Below are positions 60,575 to 64,000 of a DNA stretch of 64,000 bases, piece by piece. Source of the DNA: Kudoa neothunni (Eukaryota; Cnidaria); assembly GCA_964304625.1 (NCBI GenBank), contig OZ199839.1, positions 11,718,001-11,782,000 on the forward strand. Direction: 5' to 3'. Each line of letters opens with the position of its first letter. The first letter of the stretch is position 1. The notes under the pieces are model-generated. The model saw only the letters and a program-made list of their open reading frames with translations, searched no databases and was not told the DNA's origin. Both the position numbers and the translations under genes were made by a program.

Positions 60575-61339
60575 TAGTGAACCTGTATCGACTGTTAATA
60601 GATATGATAGGCGGCAAAAAACGCTTTAAAGTCGAGTGCCCAGCTGTTTTATCGAAATATAACAAATATATGAGTGGTGCTGATTTATCCGATATGTGGA
60701 GGTCATTATATAGATTAAATCACAAATGTAACAAATTTTACATGAGGATATTTTTAGGGGATATCGACACCGCTATCACTAATTCGTGGCTATTGTATCG
60801 TAGATAAAATAACATGAATAATGTTAACAAGAGTAAAGTTCTCGATTTACTTTCGCTCACATAATCAATCTATAAATCATTGTTGTATAAAAACCAGGCG
60901 TTAATACAATCTCGAAAATGTGGTCGTCCGATTAATGATTCTAATTCACAAAACATAATGGGATCTACTACATCAAAACGCAAAAGAAATACTCTTTTAT
61001 CCAATAATATTAGATATGATAATGTTAGCCATTTTCCAGAAATGGTATCTACGCCAGGTAGGTGTAGAAATTGTGGGTGGAACACTCAAATAATTTGCAT
61101 GAAATGTGGCGCTCCTTGCTGCCTTGTAAAAGGTAGAAATTGTTTTTATGAGTATCATAATACTTAAAATTATTGTTTTGTAGATTACCCCATCTGTTGT
61201 TGTTTTCATAAATTCAAATTTTCGTTGCATATTCATTTTACCACCATGTCCCATCGTTCAGTCTACTAAACAAAACTTCTAAAATAAAAATATTAGCCCA
61301 AAAAATTTTTTTAAAGATAAAAATTCAGGCGTGAAATGG

Positions 61340-61676
61340 TTAAAATCCCTTGTTGAAATTTTAAATGCATGCAATTGCTAAGAAATCTAAAATCAATTAT
61401 ATATTTAAGTACACAAATCATGTTTAAATTATTCTCGTCAAATACAACCAGGTTAAACACAAAGTTAGATTCAAACTACCAATTCAAATATATTTCGATT
61501 AATATCTTTCATTTCATATATTGAAACTTTTGCGTTAAAAGAAAACTCTAATTAATCTTATTCGTTATATTAGGCACAATTTATAGTCCAAGCGAAGAAA
61601 TAAACAATCTACTAATGCAACACTAACGTAATCTAAATATAGAGCCAATATAGTTATAATTCAGTGTGGCACCTTT
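61340..61676. other. Spacer between piggyBac end and coiled-coil gene
   Basis: AT-rich and non-coding. It forms the 3' flank of the minus-strand gene at 61677. No clear terminator or element was seen. Confidence 0.4.
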
Positions 61677-64000
61677 TCATGCTTTAACATACATATTTTC
61701 GCATTTTTTGTAAATTGCTCTCTTTTTAAGATTTTTGTATCTTAGTATTGCACCTCCAACTACCAAGCAAACAGTTGCTATAACAGCAGCTGCTATTATA
61801 TATTTGAAAACATCCGTTGAGGCGATATTTTTTGATTGTCCCACAACTGCGCTGTATTGTTCTCCGTTGGTTGTATCATCTTCGGCGGTAACAACTGTTT
61901 CTTGTGTAAAACTTTCATTAACCTCAGTTGTCATTTTCGTTTCTCTTCCTAATTTATTTTTCTCTAAGGTATCTGAAAACTCCTTGTCTTTTGCAAATGC
62001 AGTTTCAATTTTTTCAATGTGTGATGAAAGATTGGTTGGGATGGTAGCTTTGATTTCCTCTTTGAAATCATTTACTGTAAGTTCTTTGTTATTTTCAAGG
62101 AAACTATTGATATCTTTAATAAATGTGGTTAATCTTTCTTTTAGATTAACTGTTCCAATATTTTCGATATTATCTGATTTAGTATAATATTCGATAAGAG
62201 TATCGATGTTTGTTAGCAAGGTAGTTGATTGAGTATTTCGGCTAGAATATTCGTTTTGGAGTTTTGAACTCTCATGTTCATAATGTAATTTTCCATTGGA
62301 TGCAATAGTTGAAATACTATTAATTTGCTCGTCAAGATTACCATCAATTATAATTTGCTCAGATGCGAGTTGAACATATTTATTATTCAAATTGGTGGTA
62401 ATATCAGTTAATTGAAGGTTAGCTTCACGATTTACTTCTTCATGGAACTTCTTGTATTCTTCGAATTCTTTTGAAAGTTTGTCTTTTGCTTCCTTAAGAA
62501 GTGAATTTTCCTTTTCGAAAGAATTTTTAATTTTTTGTTCACCGACAGAAATTATATCTTTGTTTTTGGTAAATTGTGATTCTAACGACGTTTGGAAACG
62601 AGTAAGTAATCTCTTCTTCGCATCAAATTGTGTGGTTGCATCATTAATTATACCAGCTATTCCTTTAAGCAAACGTAGCCTTCGGAAATATTCTACAGTG
62701 GATTCTTTAAATCCATTAATAAGATCCATTTCACGTTGGATATCTTGAATTTTTTGGGTGATATCGTTAGTCAAAGTTTCGTCCACACGTTCTAAATCAG
62801 TCAGTTTTTGATTCATTGAATCAGTTGATGATTTAGATATTTCATATTTTTTCCCCAATTTTGAGATAGCATTCAATAATTGGTGAACTGTTAAATTATT
62901 TGAAAAGGCAGAATCATCATTTTCATATTTATCATAAATATCAAGAAGTTCTAGAATATCTCTATAATTATTTCCATGGGTTTCTTTTGCCTTATCATAG
63001 TCATTCGCCAATTTTTCATACTTATCTTCAAGCTCATTTAGTCTAGATTCACCAGCTGAAATCAAATTTCCATGTGTCTCGACCAACAGTTTTAAACTAC
63101 CAAATGTTTTATCCGCCGACAATTGATTCTTAATAAGATCTTTCAATTTTTCATTCTTATTAATTTGTTGTATTTCTCCAATCAAGTTCATAGCATCAAT
63201 GAAGGATTGTGAATAGTTGTTTTGTTCACTATTTTGTTTCTCCTTGTGTTGTCTAAATTGTTTCTTATACTCATCCAATACATCATCAAGTTTATTTTTT
63301 AAATGTGTATATTTATCTTGATCCATGTTTCTGACTGAATCCAGACCAAGAGTAAGGGATTCAACCATACTTGAATGTGTTTTTTTCTATATTACCAGTT
63401 TTCGTTACAGCGACATTAGCTTTAGTAATTAAATCGTCAACCTTGCCATTAATTTCATTGATCTTCGTTTCAATGGAGGCAACAGCTTTTCCATAAGCAT
63501 CATTTGATGCATTAATCTTTGGAATATCATCTGAAAATTTCAAGTTTAAAGTACTGATCTTGTCATCAAACAAAGACTTAAATTCTTTGTATGGTTTATT
63601 GAGGTTACTTGATAATTCTGCTTCGACATTTTGAATCGCAGTATATTCATTGATAATTTTTGGTCCCATGTTATCAACTTGATTTAAACCATTACGATTG
63701 GTTTTAATACTTTCTATAACATCATCAATTTTTGATTGCAAGTCAGTCACTTTAGAGTACATTAATTTGATTTCCTCCGTGGATTTACCGACTTCAGTGG
63801 AGAAAAATTTTGACAGTTTGTCTCCATGGGGTTCAAGTGGCATGTTTTTTTTTCTGGATAAAAATATTTGGAAATTACTATTCGCGAGAGTTACTTTATC
63901 TAGTGTAGTACTTGCGGATTTCAAACTTCCAGTTACAGTGGCGAATAAATCAGCATTAAGCTGAGTTTCTTTTGAAACCAAGGTGTCTAATAAGGATTGT
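61677..64000 (-). CDS. Coiled-coil single-pass membrane protein (5' end off the window)
   Basis: Two minus-strand open frames cover the interval. The upstream frame is open to the right edge of the window (reading SLLDTLVSKETQLNADL) and ends at 63361; the downstream one covers 63368-61677 (563 residues). They meet at an A7 run near 63385, where one fewer A would make one continuous frame (NIEK-THSS-MVESL), so this is most likely a sequence slip. The product is >770 residues, rich in Lys, Glu, Asn and Leu with long heptad-like stretches, and no introns are evident. Near the C-terminus is one hydrophobic helix (YIIAAAVIATVCLVVGGAIL), followed by a short basic tail (LRYKNLKKRAIYKK). This implies a long extracellular or luminal rod anchored by one helix. 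The family is not recognised; a surface or secretory-pathway protein is only a guess. Confidence 0.75.

Larger units (their letters stand above)
56238..61339 (+). mobile_element. piggyBac remnant (+ strand) split by a Copia insertion
   Basis: A transposase fragment before the insertion (56238-56358: DSFDVAKSFNNALILTRLYD, then ILSSTHSC) and after it (60575 onward: EPVSTVNRYDRRQK, then at 60600-60800 VECPAVLSKYNKYMSGADL) flanks the Copia element at a single TAGTG site. The C-terminal Cys-rich domain is at 61060-61165 (RCRNCGWNTQIICMKCGAPC). The outer end on the minus strand reads TTAACCATTTCACGCC at 61343, with TTAA at 61340-61343. The 5' half of the transposase is missing to the left. It also carries internal stops, so it is inactive. 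Confidence 0.75.

Noticed and set aside
61735-62187. 150-codon plus-strand frame opposite the coiled-coil gene
   Set aside because: It is an antisense shadow produced by the biased codon use of the minus-strand gene.

Overview
The window is AT-rich nuclear DNA of an intron-bearing animal. The evidence for an animal is two adhesion-GPCR-type genes with a GPS motif and a secretin-like 7TM end, plus a mixed load of animal-type transposons. Introns are mostly 40-60 bp, begin GTAA/GTAT and end TTTAG/TTAG (not the nematode TTTCAG). Together with the AT bias this suggests a small or parasitic metazoan such as a myxozoan, orthonectid or dicyemid. That placement is inference and is not proven by the sequence.

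Layout. (1) 1-5917: the 3' part of adhesion-GPCR-like gene 1, whose 5' end lies off the window. (2) 6.7-9.1 kb: a decayed piggyBac. (3) 9112-14334 and 14535-19756: two near-identical 5.2 kb copies on either side of a 200-N gap, most likely overlapping contig ends that were never merged. Each holds a dead hAT and a dead Tigger/pogo remnant. (4) 19.8-22.15 kb: an element with ~200 bp inverted ends and an integrase-like relic inside, followed by about 2.9 kb with no recognisable gene. (5) 25007-44302: gene 2, a 36-exon model coding about 3,266 residues. It reads signal peptide, then a long string of mostly single-exon, Ig/FN3-like repeats (27 repeat exons, one of them multi-domain), then stalk, GPS and 7TM. 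Its intron 26 holds a MULE remnant, a Tigger-type MITE and a piggyBac remnant. (6) 44.3-45.5 kb: 3' flank shared with gene 1, then a second 200-N gap. (7) 45.9-61.3 kb: a transposon graveyard with a long-TIR element, a FLYWCH-MULE with one frameshift, a Gypsy fossil broken by Merlin which is itself broken by Tc1/mariner, a Helitron remnant, and a piggyBac broken by a Copia fossil. (8) 61677-64000 (minus): most of a coiled-coil, single-pass membrane protein whose 5' end runs off the window.

How the parts relate. Genes 1 and 2 are tandem paralogues in the same orientation. In gene 2, almost every ectodomain exon is bounded by phase-1 introns, so exons can be added or lost without breaking the frame. 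Exons 19-23 and 24-28 form two copies of a five-exon block. Gene 1 has one block, whose last exon is a chimera of exons 23 and 28, the expected product of in-register unequal crossing over. Single-base homopolymer differences interrupt otherwise open frames in gene 1, gene 2, the MULE and the coiled-coil gene, and are the main difference between the two 5.2 kb copies. Much of the apparent gene breakage may therefore be assembly error.
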